64,000 nucleotides of DNA from Breviolum minutum Mf 1.05b.01. Lineage: Eukaryota > Sar > Dinophyceae > Suessiales > Symbiodiniaceae. Where the stretch lies: assembly GCA_000507305.1 (NCBI GenBank), contig DF241476.1:1-64000 (forward strand). The letters are read 5' to 3'. The notes beneath the pieces were generated by a model. The model was not told where the DNA came from. It saw nothing but the letters and a program-made list of their open reading frames with translations, and made no database searches. The position numbers were made by a program, and so were the translations under genes. Of the stretch, positions 22,262-33,199 are shown piece after piece (position 1 is the stretch's first letter; every line of letters starts with the position of its first letter).

Positions 22262-25200
22262 GCAAAAGGTAGGCGGCTTCTTCATCGTCCTTGGGATCGT
22301 GATCGTTCTTGTGGTCACATGTGGGATTCACGTTCCAAAGTTGGCAGAAAGAAGTGATTTGTGGAAAGAGAGCAATCTTTTAGCTGTACTAGTAGCTGTA
22401 CCAATGTTGTTTGTGAATGTTTGTGATTGCTGAGATCAGGCCTTTCAGATTTTGAGGGGCCAATTACCGAATATACATCAGGGACATATAATATAGCATA
22501 ATATGAAATCTTGCTGTAGGATGTTTGTGCATCGTTTCTGTTGCTTCAAGAATCATCAGCAACACAACACTCAGGTTACAGGTGGAAATGCAGCAGAGAC
22601 GCGTAACCTCAACCACCCTCTTAATGCCACTCGGAAATCTTGTGTAACACAAAGTGTTGCATGCACGAAGACAGAAAGTCCCAAGGCAGATGCAGAAGTC
22701 CACGCCTCAGAGGCAAAGAAAAAGGCCATTGCGATGGAAGCTGCGGCGAAAGCTGCTATGGAACGGGCGCAGGCAGTTGAAATGCCATTGTGTTTGTGGG
22801 CAAAAACGCAAAACCATGTGATGTGAGCATGGTTCGACCTGCTGCGTAGGCAGGTGTTCCAGAGGGTGCAGCTCCAGCTGAACTACCTAATGCAGCACAT
22901 GCAGCTGCCCCAAAACCTGCTCCTGCTGCAGATCCTTCGTGTCATACAGCCACTCCAGGAGATCCTTGCTATGGTGCTGTTACTTGGACTGCTTGGACTC
23001 GCTTGGACTGGCTTGGTGACTTTTCATGTTTTTCCAACTTCGAGTTCTGTTTTCATGCTGCATGGTGTAGCAGTGAAGTGGATGAAGTCAATGAACACCT
23101 GAGGTCCTTTGGCACAAGTGGATTGGGCTCATCGAAGACCCACCAAGATACTCTGGAACTGGGCTCTCAAGGCATCCTAAGGAGACTTTCAGATCAGGTC
23201 TCATCTTTGGAATCAAGAAACATGCGCTGGCTCTGCGAGAAAGAATTGACAAAAGATCGAAAGCCATCGAAGACATGCTTTTGAATTTTAAATCCATACC
23301 GTACATACCTGGGATTTCACAGGCGGGGTGTCCTCAATGTTGACACCTGTTTGGCTTTGGCCAGGCAATCCAATCGCCATGCCATTCAAACCTGGCTTTG
23401 GCAAACCAAGTTTCCTGGCTGTCGACGATTCGACGATAGCAGTATTTGTACTTGGTTTAGTCGTTGGTATCTGCACTTGTACGACTTGTGCGAGGAACAT
23501 GCAACAACTGAGGCAATCGCAATGCCAGAAACCTTGTGATGAAACTTGGATGTAAGTCTCCATACATTTTGAAATTAATGCAACTTTTGCAATTCGTTTT
23601 GCAAAAGAAGACTGTGTATATAGATATATATATATATATATCATATATCTACATATTTGTTTGATTTTCATCCCTGTTGGAACATTGCAGCCAAAAAGTA
23701 AGGAAGTTTCAGAACATTTTTTTTTGCAAGTTCTGGACATTGTTTTTTTTTTTCAGAAAGTCGGTGGGTTCTGAGTTCTGGAAAGGTTTCAGTCCACGGA
23801 AGGTTCAGCAAGGAAGCCGGAAAAGTTCAGGTGGTTCCAGGAACAGGAGGTCAAATCTATGTTCAAAGCATGTAAGATAGAATATTGTGTCATATATCGT
23901 TGTTTTGTCATTGCATGCTTCCCTACTACACTTCACTTGGATTCCGGAGTTCAGTGCTCACCAAAGTTCAACAGACTCACAAACTGTCGAGTGCACTTGG
24001 AATCGGGGATTGCTGTCAGGCTGTAACTCGAGGTGAAGTCATTCTTTTTGCATCGAGAATTGAGAATTGAGTGATTGATACTGAAGTTTTACCAGTTTTA
24101 GTGATTGACGCGTCCGGTAACAAACTCCCCGTCCGAGGGTGCATATCCCGTACCCGCGGCTGCAGCGCCTTCTTCGCCTTCGCTGTATTGCTTTTCCGTA
24201 GCCAGAGGTGGTCCAGAGATGGATCCTTGACCACAAATAGAGGCCTCATCTCTTTCATGTTTGAGTTGATCAGTTGATTACGCCCCGAAACCCCTTCCAT
24301 TGAGGACTCCATGTATATGCAACGACAGAGTGGAACTGGCATCTTCGCCTGCAATGGGTGCTTTTCTCAGAGCCGACAGTGTGGATCGGTCTGATATTTT
24401 CACGACATCTAAATGTGCCAAGATACGACGTCTACAGCGATCAGAGCGTCAATATCGAAGGATACATGAGCCTTCAAAGCATGCGATGGAGAGGTTGGTC
24501 GGGAAATTGGCAAATCGAAGTCAATGAAATTTGAAGACTTGTTTGCAAAACGCTGAAGAGGGTGACATCTTTGAAATATGCAATACTGTGTCCGTACTGA
24601 GTTTTGAAATGGCACGGAGAGAGAACATAGAAAGCACCGATTCGAAATGTTTCTGTTTCCAGAAATCTAAGGACTAAACTGATCCCTTCCACAGCGGCTG
24701 GAACAAGTGTGGATCAGACTGCAGCCAACTCACAAGTTTTTATGAAGACTCGGGGCTCAAATTTTGGATTGCTTGAAAGTCTCGACAGTGCCAATGCGTT
24801 CATGAGTATTTTTTCAATGCTTTAGATTGATCCGCCCACAAGGACATGGATGGATATTTTGAATTCCAACTTCTGGTACAAGTATGACTTTATCGCGAAG
24901 GTGGATCTGGACAGAATCTTGAGCCGTTTTTTCCAACCTTAACACAAGCTGACAGCGTTGGAACGCAACGACGTTTTGCGGTGAAATATGTCTCCGAGTC
25001 TCCGATGCCGAGCCAGGTGGATCCAGATGCCATTCTCTTTCCTGATCGTTTGCGAGTGCATGTGCAATCACATCTTGGCCAGCTTCTTGAGCTCAGAGGA
25101 TAGGACGGATAGGATTCCTAACTCTCCAAGGGTCTTTCTTCAGATTCTTCAGATGCTTTTGTAGAGTATTTTGATGTATTTTGTATATTTTTGTATCATC

Positions 25201-26275
25201 TGTTTTCATATTTGTCTTTTCTCGACAAGTTTTCTGACAAGTCCGACAAACGATGACTCTCGGACGAAGTGACCTCCAAAGCTCGGTTGTAGCTTCACGG
25301 CTGCGGAAGCTTTTTCTCCGAGCAATTCGCAGGCTCTTTTTCTCCTAAACTCTGGACTTTGTCAAAGGAAACTGCTTCTTCCTAAGACTATTTTGGACTG
25401 TTGAAGGAAAGAATCGGACAGTTTAGCAGGAACTATTTAGAATGAATGTATGGGTGATGTGACGTATATGCTCAAGACTCGGGAGAAATGCTTGGAGATG
25501 CTTTGACTGCCTTCAGAGAACTGTCCTGCTAAGGAATGTATTCTTCCTGAACTGCGCGGTTCATGCACCCGCAATGTATGGAGCAGTAGAGGCCATCGGG
25601 CCATCGGGCCATCGACTTGAGATTGAGATTTTGTAGATTTGTCGTTGGTTCGGTTGGTTCGCGGCTTGGCCTCTCAAAGGTCTTCTCCAAATCTTCCATG
25701 GGAGCATACCAAGCTTCACATGGACGCTGCGAGCAGTCACTTCCTTTCTGGCAGTGGGGAGAAGACAGGCAGGGTCAATTTTGCCAATGTGAGTTTCATC
25801 AGAGTTTTCTGCCAGCCAGGTTCATGCAAGAGTGCCTGAAGATGTTGGGTGTGACCTGGCGGGAAGCAAGGGGAAGATATCAAAAAAGTTCAGTTGAAAC
25901 CGAACCAGCAAGCATTCTCTTAAGGACATGTTGCAAGAGGACAACTGTTGGTCATTAGTTTTGTCTTGAAGTGTAGATTAGCATTTGAAATATTCCTGGC
26001 ATTTTCTGTAGCCCCAGAGTCAATGGCAAAGCGTGGCCGAACACTTTGGCTTGGCCTTTGCGAGGTGGCTCCCGTCCCTGACTACACCAATAACATCCGA
26101 GACGCACGCTGTTGGGGATCGGACTGTGGGAACAAGGGCGCCGTTGCATTCCATCCGTTGCTCGGAAGGTTCAGATGTGTCAGTGTGGCGCGTGGCGTCA
26201 CTGTAAACGTGGCATCGATGGCTCAGGTTCAAAGCCGTCAACAGCTGGTATCGTTGCTATCTTGCCTCGGCTTAG
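22262..26275 (+). CDS. Type II membrane glycosyltransferase-like protein, copy B
   Basis: Same exon order as copy A. Membrane anchor GGFFIVLGIVIVLVVTCGIH (about 22270-22350); Ala/Lys-rich linker ASEAKKKAIAMEAAAKAAME (about 22670-22780); Ala/Pro segment then CHTATPGDPCYGAVTW (22850-22982); EVLWHKWIGLIEDPPRYSG (from 23101, open to 23343); AYPVPAAAAPSSPSLYCFSV (about 24122-24232); DSMYMQRQSGTGIFACN (about 24300-24355); YDVYSDQSVNIEGYMS (from 24420); RTKLIPSTAAGTSVDQTAAN (about 24665-24750); RTWMDILNSNFWYKYDFIAK (to 24900); VDPDAILFPDRLRVH (from 25017); RNVFFLNCAVHAPAMYGAVE (about 25535-25600); VFSKSSMGAYQASHGRCEQ to WGED; FMQECLKMLGV; YTNNIRDARCWGSDCGNKGA (about 26065-26170); FKAVNSWYRCYLASA-stop (26227-26275). 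A second membrane-like segment (STIAVFVLGLVVGICTCTT, about 23428-23490) sits between the WHKW and YCFSV exons and is absent from A and C, so it may be an intron frame or an alternative start. Confidence 0.68.
23328..23539 (+). other. Extra membrane-anchor-like open frame inside copy B
   Basis: A Met at 23328 opens a frame of 75 residues with a hydrophobic core of about 20 residues flanked by VDDS and by CARNMQQL. It looks like a signal anchor and could be the start of a shorter transcript of copy B, but it overlaps the open end of the WHKW exon in another frame. Confidence 0.3.
23613..23650. repeat. AT dinucleotide run
   Basis: A short (AT)n tract within an intron-like part of copy B. Confidence 0.85.
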
Positions 26276-27475
26276 TGACTTAGTGACGCGATTCGGTAGA
26301 TGGCCATCCAAAGATGAGGGCAGAAACGAGTACACTGGTCACAGCCAAATGTTTTCTAAGCTCAACGGGAAAATCGACTCAATGGACCTTTGCATTGCTG
26401 TTGTAAAAAGAAGTCCATCAGATATCAACTGTCTGTGGATGTTGTTAACTTGTCGTTGATTTTTAATGGTCTTTGTCAAAACATCAAAGAGACTTGGATT
26501 AGTCGGATTCACGTAGCAACGCAGGATCCATGTGTGAACCATGGCAAAAACCAGGCTGGAAGGTCAAAGACCTTTCAGCCTTACAAGTTAGAAGTTATCT
26601 CGCGAAAAATCTAGTTTGCACACCGTAAATTTGGTCAAACATCGGCCTGGTGGCAATTTCGGCCAAATTTTGGTGCGACCTGAAACCATAGTATGCCGCG
26701 CCAGCCTCAAAGAGGTTTGCCCGTGTTGGCAGACAGCAGCTGTTGCTGTTTCCCGCATTGGGTTGGATGCGTGCTCAAAACGCTCGGCAGAAGGATCGGC
26801 GTTCTGTGTTGCAAATTCCATCACGAATTGACCGATAAGTCATTTGTTTGGTCGATTCAGAGGTCAACTCGAATTCATGTCTGCGAAACATGCCATGATC
26901 CTCTCCATAACTTCATTGGAATCTGAAGTGTCGGCCCTAGCCAGGAATGCCTGGCAGCCAGAACGTCACAAGACCAGTTTCTGAACTGAGAAATTATATA
27001 AAATTGTGACATCGCAGTCATTTAAGTGATTTGGATGACAGAAACTTGTAGCAAGTACTTCTGCTTTTCTGCTTTTGCTCAGGTTTTGAAATGTTTTTAG
27101 TGCTTTTAGTCTTGGCTCGTACAAAGCAGTCGTGGTCTTTACGAAGCATCTGAACCCTCAGATTCATTCAGATTTATCCGTTTCCCAATCTTCATGCACC
27201 ATGGGTGGTGTGTGCACGAGCCAATTGGAGTGACTTGCCTGCACTGATCAATCAGGTTGTATTTGTAGATTAAGTATGATTAAGTTGCATTTCAATCATC
27301 AGTATTGCAAGCTGAGGTATTTTGATGGAGCAGTGGGATCCCTTTTCGTATTCTCCGAATGTATTTTCTGACTGCGGAAAGTGCTCGGATCCGATGTGCG
27401 GATATCCTCGAAATCCCTTCAAGGTCACCTTGGCCTCGAAGCGCTCAGCATTCTCACAATGCCTACAGAAGGAGC

Positions 27476-27513
27476 GAAACATCCGAAACATCCGAAACAT
27501 CCGAAACCGAAAA
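27476..27513 (+). repeat. 9-bp tandem repeat CGAAACATC
   Basis: Three to four units of CGAAACATC. In one frame it reads Arg-Asn-Ile repeated. It lies in DNA with no supported gene. Confidence 0.85.
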
Positions 27514-27614
27514 ACCAACGGATTCGCTGCGCAAACCAATAAACCAGGCCTCGGGTTTGCGCTTCGTAACATCTGGGTGTGTTCCTCAGATCCTTACAGA
27601 ATTAAAAATATTTA

Positions 27615-28150
27615 AAAATCAGTCTGCTTGAGGTTGCCGAACCATCGCGTTTCCTCCAATCTGATCGCTGCCCACGCGTCGAGACACTCAGCCTTCAGAG
27701 TCGGATGTTCAGTTTTAGTTGTCAGACGGACCTTGCCAAACAAGCAGTGCGCCTCCAAGATTTGAGCAAACACGACGTGAATCTGCAGCTGATTTTCAAG
27801 TCCAACTGAGTCCAACTGCTGGTCAGTGCACGTCAGGGACATAAGTTGAAATGCAGGCAAGCTTTCCAGAGGAACAGACAAACAGCAAAAAATGACAAGC
27901 ACATGCTCTGGTAGATTGATTTCTTACCTTCTGCTTTGATGGCACTATGACTGTCTATCAAACGATGCAAGCCTCTTTGAGCACTGACAAAGTCAGAGAT
28001 TTCCATAGCAGTGATGCAACATATGAACTTTATTCTTAGATCTCTTGGAATGGCAACCAATGCCTGTGCCAGTTCAATGATCCGGCAGAGCCGCTGGGTC
28101 ATTAGTTCCTGGACCTGCATGTGGATTGACTCATCAACCAATTTCTTTAA
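27615..28150 (-). CDS. Minus-strand multi-exon gene, function unknown
   Basis: On the minus strand, a helical piece reads DESIHMQVQELMTQRLCRII then LAQALVAIPRDLRIKFICC and FVSAQRGLHRLIDSHSAIKA. It ends at 27928 with a standard GTAAG donor. The next piece, about 27800 down to 27615, reads GLENQLQIHVVFAQILEAHC then TLKAECLDAWAAIRLEET, and its phase can be joined if the acceptor is the CTCAG before GLENQ. Possible earlier exons lie at 28.2-28.9 kb. Composition and splice signals make this the best minus-strand host gene in the window, but no domain was recognised. Confidence 0.42.
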
Positions 28151-28169
28151 ACATCCAAGGACCAAACAA

Positions 28170-30360
28170 GTATATCAGTACATCCGTATATCCCCAAAAA
28201 CACGCTGCATGGTGAAGATATAGCCGATCATCGATAAACGTCGATGAACAGCGGCCTGAAGTCACTTTTTTTCTTCCACCTCCTCGCATGCACTCAGAAT
28301 GGACTTCTGGAGGTTGGCGGTTTTCCGGCACTGAGGTTTCTTTGCGCTCACCCTGACACTTTCCTTTCTGCTGATTTTGGAGCGTCAGATTCGTGAACAT
28401 TTGGCCTTCAGAGAACATCCACTGCTGCTGGCCATGAACGGACGAACATGAGGTCTATGCATGTCTATGCCATATTTAATCCAGATTACTGTATGTTGGC
28501 ATATTGATGCATCATTGCGTATTCGCTGTGGAAAAAGCATGGAAATGCAACTTCTGATTTGTGCCCGCTCCGCCGGAACCAGGTTTCGGGAACTTGTAGT
28601 CAAGGTTCCGAATCCTCGATATGTGTGGTTTGCCTGGAACTTGGCGGATCGGAACAACTACATGCACTGGCTCTTCAAAAAGGCGAGACGGAAAAAGGCT
28701 TTGCCAAGTTCCAAATAGAAAAGTTAAGGTGAGGGAGAGATTGCAGCTGGAATGATGGAATGAAATGAATGGCAAGCCAAAACTACTATATACAGATGAT
28801 GAGACTGCTTCAAACACTCGAGCCGTTCGAGACGATTTCAACGAACAAGGCATAGCACGTCACAGGATAAGGGGACTGGGACACCCAATCTTTTTTCACA
28901 CAGGGGTATAAGGACTTGATAGATTTATAAGTTATAGCCTTGAGATTGAATTCTTATCCACATATCATACAATGATAAAATGGTTCATTCGGAAACAAAG
29001 TGACACCAAAGGAAGCTATAAAACAGAAGGATAAATTCAATCCAAGCAACCAGAACACAGCTATACCCTGAAATAGAAAGAGGCAACCAAACAAAGATAT
29101 TTAGTAGTTGACACTTGCCTCCAGCCATGCCGCAAGTCGTTGTAGCAGTAGCAACAGTGGTAGCAGTAGCGGAAGTACTAATACTTTTTCTTTTTCTTCT
29201 TCTCGTTTTACAGTAAAAGTATAAACAATATTTCACACACACAGACACAGACGATATAACTGCTGCTGATCATAACATGGCGAAGAATCGAGGGCACAGG
29301 GAAATCTCCATATCTATTTAAGTTTGGATAGTGTAAAGTTCAATGGAAACGCCAATAGTATGTACTTGGGAGAAGCGATGGTGAAATTGCATTGTTGGAA
29401 AATGCAGCAGCAGACCAACAATCTGTGTCGCTTCACTTGGGAAAACAAATTGCTTTTGCCTACTGCTTCGCTCGCCATAGTATTCGAGGTTCAAGCAACA
29501 GTATAACAAAGTTTAATTTCACATAGTTGGTTGATAGACAGTGGCTATGGACTCGTATCCGGAGAGCTCGTGGCTTGAATAAAGTTAAATTCTATAGGTG
29601 TATCAATGGTGCTGATGATACTTCCAGTAAAAAATGTGTAATAAACTTCTTATTATAACAGCTCAAGCATACAAAGAACAGGATGGAGCGGGAAAAAGAA
29701 GAACTAGTAGGTGAAATGATATAGACACTGAAGGGTTGCTTAAACAGATAAATAGCATGTGCAATGGATGTGGAATGGGTTTTACCTTGCAAATGGCGAC
29801 CGGCACAATTCATTGTATTCGTACAACAACCCCTATAAAATGACATGTGCCGTACCAAAGCAGGTTGTATTACTTGCTGTCGCCGGTGTGATTCTAGAGA
29901 AAGGAACAGGCGGGAAAAACAGCTGTAAAGTTGGAAAGACATAATATGTCCGCAAATGTATATAATTTGCAAACTATATCAAATTGCTTGTGGTGGTTCT
30001 TATAAATGCTACATTGGGAGCACTTGCGACAAGGCTTTCGGCAACATACCACTAGGATCCTTCAGATGTCTCAAGGGAGAAGCAGAATAGACAACATTCA
30101 AGTTTTGAAGAACTTGGAACGCAAAATAGTAGAATAATATAACATCTTGAAATGGTCCTGGCAATAAAGAAGATGAACATCTAGAACAAGAAGGTTTTCG
30201 CATCAGAACTCTTGTATCAGAAAAACATCAACAATTTGCTAAATGGTAAAAATGCAGGCAACAATGACAGAACAGTTTTCAGAACTTTATGCTGCTACAT
30301 ATTGCCAGAGGACCTTTGCAAAGAAAAAACAAATAAAAGTTGCGAGCGTAGAAGGCAACA
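28170..30360. other. AT-rich gene-poor stretch
   Basis: The plus frame at 28461-28718 and its overlapping minus frame have mixed composition and no recognised domain. From 28.9 to 30.3 kb the DNA is AT-rich with frequent stops, and I see no supported gene. Confidence 0.5.
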
Positions 30361-30367
30361 CAGTTGT

Positions 30368-30757
30368 TCATCCAGAACGCAACGTAGAAAAACCAGCAAG
30401 TAAAATTAACTGAAAGACAAAGGAAGACATTGAATGATCTACACCTTGCCGAAGCTTTAGGAACAATATTGTTCTGCAGGCATGATAATATCTGATTGGT
30501 GCAAGTGTCAATATTCCAAAAACTGCACCGCTTACCCTGCTTCCCATTACACGAATCGCCCTCAAAAACTTCAGCAAAAGACTCAGGGTTTGATTGGTTG
30601 GAAGATAGGCAGGCCTATCCAGACTGTTAGACACTGCACCGAAGAGTGGCAGAAATGAGAACGTGTGTCTGTTCTGTACCACGAGGGCACCAATTACGCT
30701 GTGATGCGAGTCAATGTCTTTGGCGTTCCCTACTTCTTTGAATGGATCCATTTTCAA
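30368..30757 (-). CDS. Long minus-strand open frame, unknown, possible membrane protein
   Basis: A 129-residue minus frame stands out in otherwise stop-rich DNA. It contains two hydrophobic runs, ALVVQNRHTFSFLPLFGAV and MSSFVFQLILLAGF, separated by LSLLLKFLRAIRVMGSRVSG. It could be one exon of a membrane protein or a chance frame; no splice sites were confirmed. Confidence 0.2.
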   Translation of the reverse strand: MKMDPFKEVGNAKDIDSHHSVIGALVVQNRHTFSFLPLFGAVSNSLDRPAYLPTNQTLSLLLKFLRAIRVMGSRVSGAVFGILTLAPIRYYHACRTILFLKLRQGVDHSMSSFVFQLILLAGFSTLRSG

Positions 30758-30930
30758 TCATTTTCATGGATTGGAATTTATGAGAATACTTCTTGACAGT
30801 CAGATTTAGCCAACTGCAAAATCCAGAGGACTCCGACACATTCAAGAAAGATTGAAGAAACTCGCCTAAGAACCTTCGAGCCTTGACATTCTTCACAGTT
30901 TTCATCTTCATGCAGGAGGAGACCCCGTAC

Positions 30931-30952
30931 CCCGTGGGCCATTTTGGCCAGG
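30931..30952 (+). other. Spliced-leader-like sequence
   Basis: The stretch contains CCGTGGGCCATTTTGGCCAG, which resembles the dinoflagellate spliced leader (CCGTAGCCATTTTGGCTCAAG) and shares the uninterrupted core GCCATTTTGGC. A relic spliced leader marks a gene copied back from mRNA, but no coding sequence was seen after it, so this may be chance. Confidence 0.2.
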
Positions 30953-31373
30953 ATGCTCTGAGAGTAAATGCTTCGTGGCAGGTTCGATCAAGGGAGTTTT
31001 GAGAGGAAACAGGGTGTTGTTGAATTGTAATTTGGAAGTGCTCCTGTTAATCCTTTCAATCTTGATGTAGCTATGAACAATTGTTGAAATTCAAAAAAGC
31101 GACACGCGTTCAACATGCAACCATGCTTTACACACCCACAAGTGGTCACTTTCCTTTCGCAGAGGAGCTCTGCCATATGGATTCCGATCAGGACCGTCGT
31201 GGGGTCTAAGTTCGCTGTGTTTCACATCTTTCTCTGCAAAAGGGCATGAATTTCCTAAGCTCAAGGATGGCCTCAGTAATGGTGTAGAGCTGGGAGACCC
31301 ATGCTGCCGTTGGGAACCTGGAGAGTTGGCTTGGGGCGACTTTGAGATCAAGCACAATTTGGAATACAGGCAG

Positions 31374-31440
31374 ACACGAGACACGACGAGACACGACGAG
31401 ACACGACGAGACACGACGAGACATGAGACATGAGACATGA
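31374..31440 (+). repeat. 10-bp tandem repeat ACACGACGAG
   Basis: About four units of ACACGACGAG followed by ACATGAG units. The overlapping minus-strand open frames rich in Ser, Val and Cys are artefacts of this repeat. Confidence 0.88.
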
Positions 31441-32654
31441 CGACATGACAGATTTGGCCACAGCACAAAATTCTGATGTCAGGCGTTGGGCTATTTCTCA
31501 TCCATCCCATCCAACTCGGAGGCCTTGATCTGAATCGCTGAATCGATTGTCTTAACACAAAGATAATTCAAGATATATGAGTTAAAGTGAGATGGATGGC
31601 GGATGCCGTGCAGGAACAGGAAGACTCACTCCTTCCCCGAATCTTGTGAGGAGGCAAGTTTCAGCTGGCAGTCGAGTCAAGATGAGTCAAGCGGTGAAGA
31701 ACTCATTGGATCCGTTGTAATCCCGCTGTCAGGAGTACAATGCAGAGCAGTACCACCGTATTTTCAACGAATTCTACTTCGGCCGTTTGAATGATGCGAG
31801 CCCTCTACGCAATGTGGGACAAACAAGCTTATGCATTTGTTGGAAAGACCAAACGGTGAAAACACATTGGCAACATGTTTTTCAAACAAAAATCGGTGTG
31901 CGAATTCGTGTGTAAATTGATTTAAATTGAACATACTGAAACTGAAACGCATGTCTTTCTGAACACTTTGGACTTTAGACTATATTTTTTGATGATATGT
32001 TCGAATTTTGAATTGTAGAACTTCCGACATCACTCTCGTTTCTTCACTTCCGAGCACTAAGGGAGAAAGATGTGCCATGGAGCGTGCAAAAGATTGCCAA
32101 GATGGGAGCATTCGCTTTCATGACCGGGATCTGCAGAAATGTATCACTCTTTCGGAAGCATTTTGAGGGCCAATTTTCATTTCTCTCCAAGACCCAGAAG
32201 CACATGGAATGTCGGTGCCAGGATGATTCAGCTGACCCTCTGGGTTGCGTTTGCTGGTCTCGGGGATGATCTTTTCCGGCGGAAGTCACCCCTCTCACCA
32301 GGTTGGGCTTCCGAGTTTCGTTGTTTCATTGTTGTGTTTGATTGTTTTATCGCATCCAAACTTTCAAAACTTCAGCTTGGAAGCTTCAGCTCAAGTCGAG
32401 CGACTCAGGTCTTCGAGGGCTTCTCATCATTTGCAGCTTCTTTTACATGGAGCTTTGCCTCGTGTTATCTTCTGTTATCTTGTCATGCTCGTTCAATCTT
32501 GTTTTTAACAATTCAGCAAATTGAATGGAAATGTGAAAGGTCTGTTGTTTTCCAAAAGTAAAACCATGTTGGTTTTGGATGAGGACATGACCTCTGGTGT
32601 AATTCACTTGATCCTGGACCATGCACCAGTATTTCTACCGGTCCTTGGAGGTGC

Positions 32655-32822
32655 ACGCAGTCGACAGATGTCGAATTCGTCAAATTCCGGCCGGATCGAC
32701 CGTCGGCTGATGTTGACGAGGCCTGTCTGGTGGCTTCCGATACCACCATGAAGATCCCACGGCCATTTGTCGCATCAGCTGGTTCGAGTATGCTTCACAC
32801 ATCCATTTGCTGGCTGTTGTAG
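32655..32822 (+). CDS. Candidate exon, unknown
   Basis: One plus frame reads STDVEFVKFRPDRPSADVDE then ACLVASDTTMKIPRPFVASA with an exon-like composition. Other frames over the same bases are also open, so this is tentative. Confidence 0.2.
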   Translation, partial: TQSTDVEFVKFRPDRPSADVDEACLVASDTTMKIPRPFVASAGSSMLHTSICWLL

Positions 32823-33011
32823 TGTTGCGCCTCAGCTGCAACTGTATCAACTGCCTGTTGTCCTGTTGAGAGTTATCTGTCAGACTTGTGAGGTTTGAAC
32901 TCCGATTGGCCCCACATTCACGTGGCCTACGTTTTTTTTGGGTGTGGGGACTGGCCACCTGGCAACACTTCAAACTGTTCTGTTTGGGAAGCACATGGCA
33001 ATGTCATGCAG

Positions 33012-33052
33012 TGACATGCGACAACATGCGACAACATGCGACAACATGCGAC
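33012..33052 (+). repeat. 10-bp tandem repeat ACATGCGACA
   Basis: About four units of ACATGCGACA in DNA without a supported gene. Confidence 0.85.
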
Positions 33053-33199
33053 TTGGTCTTGACTTAGTCAGGTTTGGAGCCATATGTTCCAGACAGCACA
33101 TCGCTGGGCACACTTTCCACCTGAAGAGCTCTCGTGGTGGAAAACGGCTCTGCAGAATATGCTGATCTTAAACCATGAACGTCAAGACCTGAGATTCAA

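Noticed and set aside
22854-23102. 82-residue frame MFQRVQLQLNYLMQHMQ
   Set aside because: The neighbouring frame over the same bases gives the CHTATPGDPCYGAV module conserved in copies A and C.
31091-31558. 155-residue minus frame with CLVVSRRVSSCLVVS
   Set aside because: Its core is the ACACGACGAG repeat read backwards.
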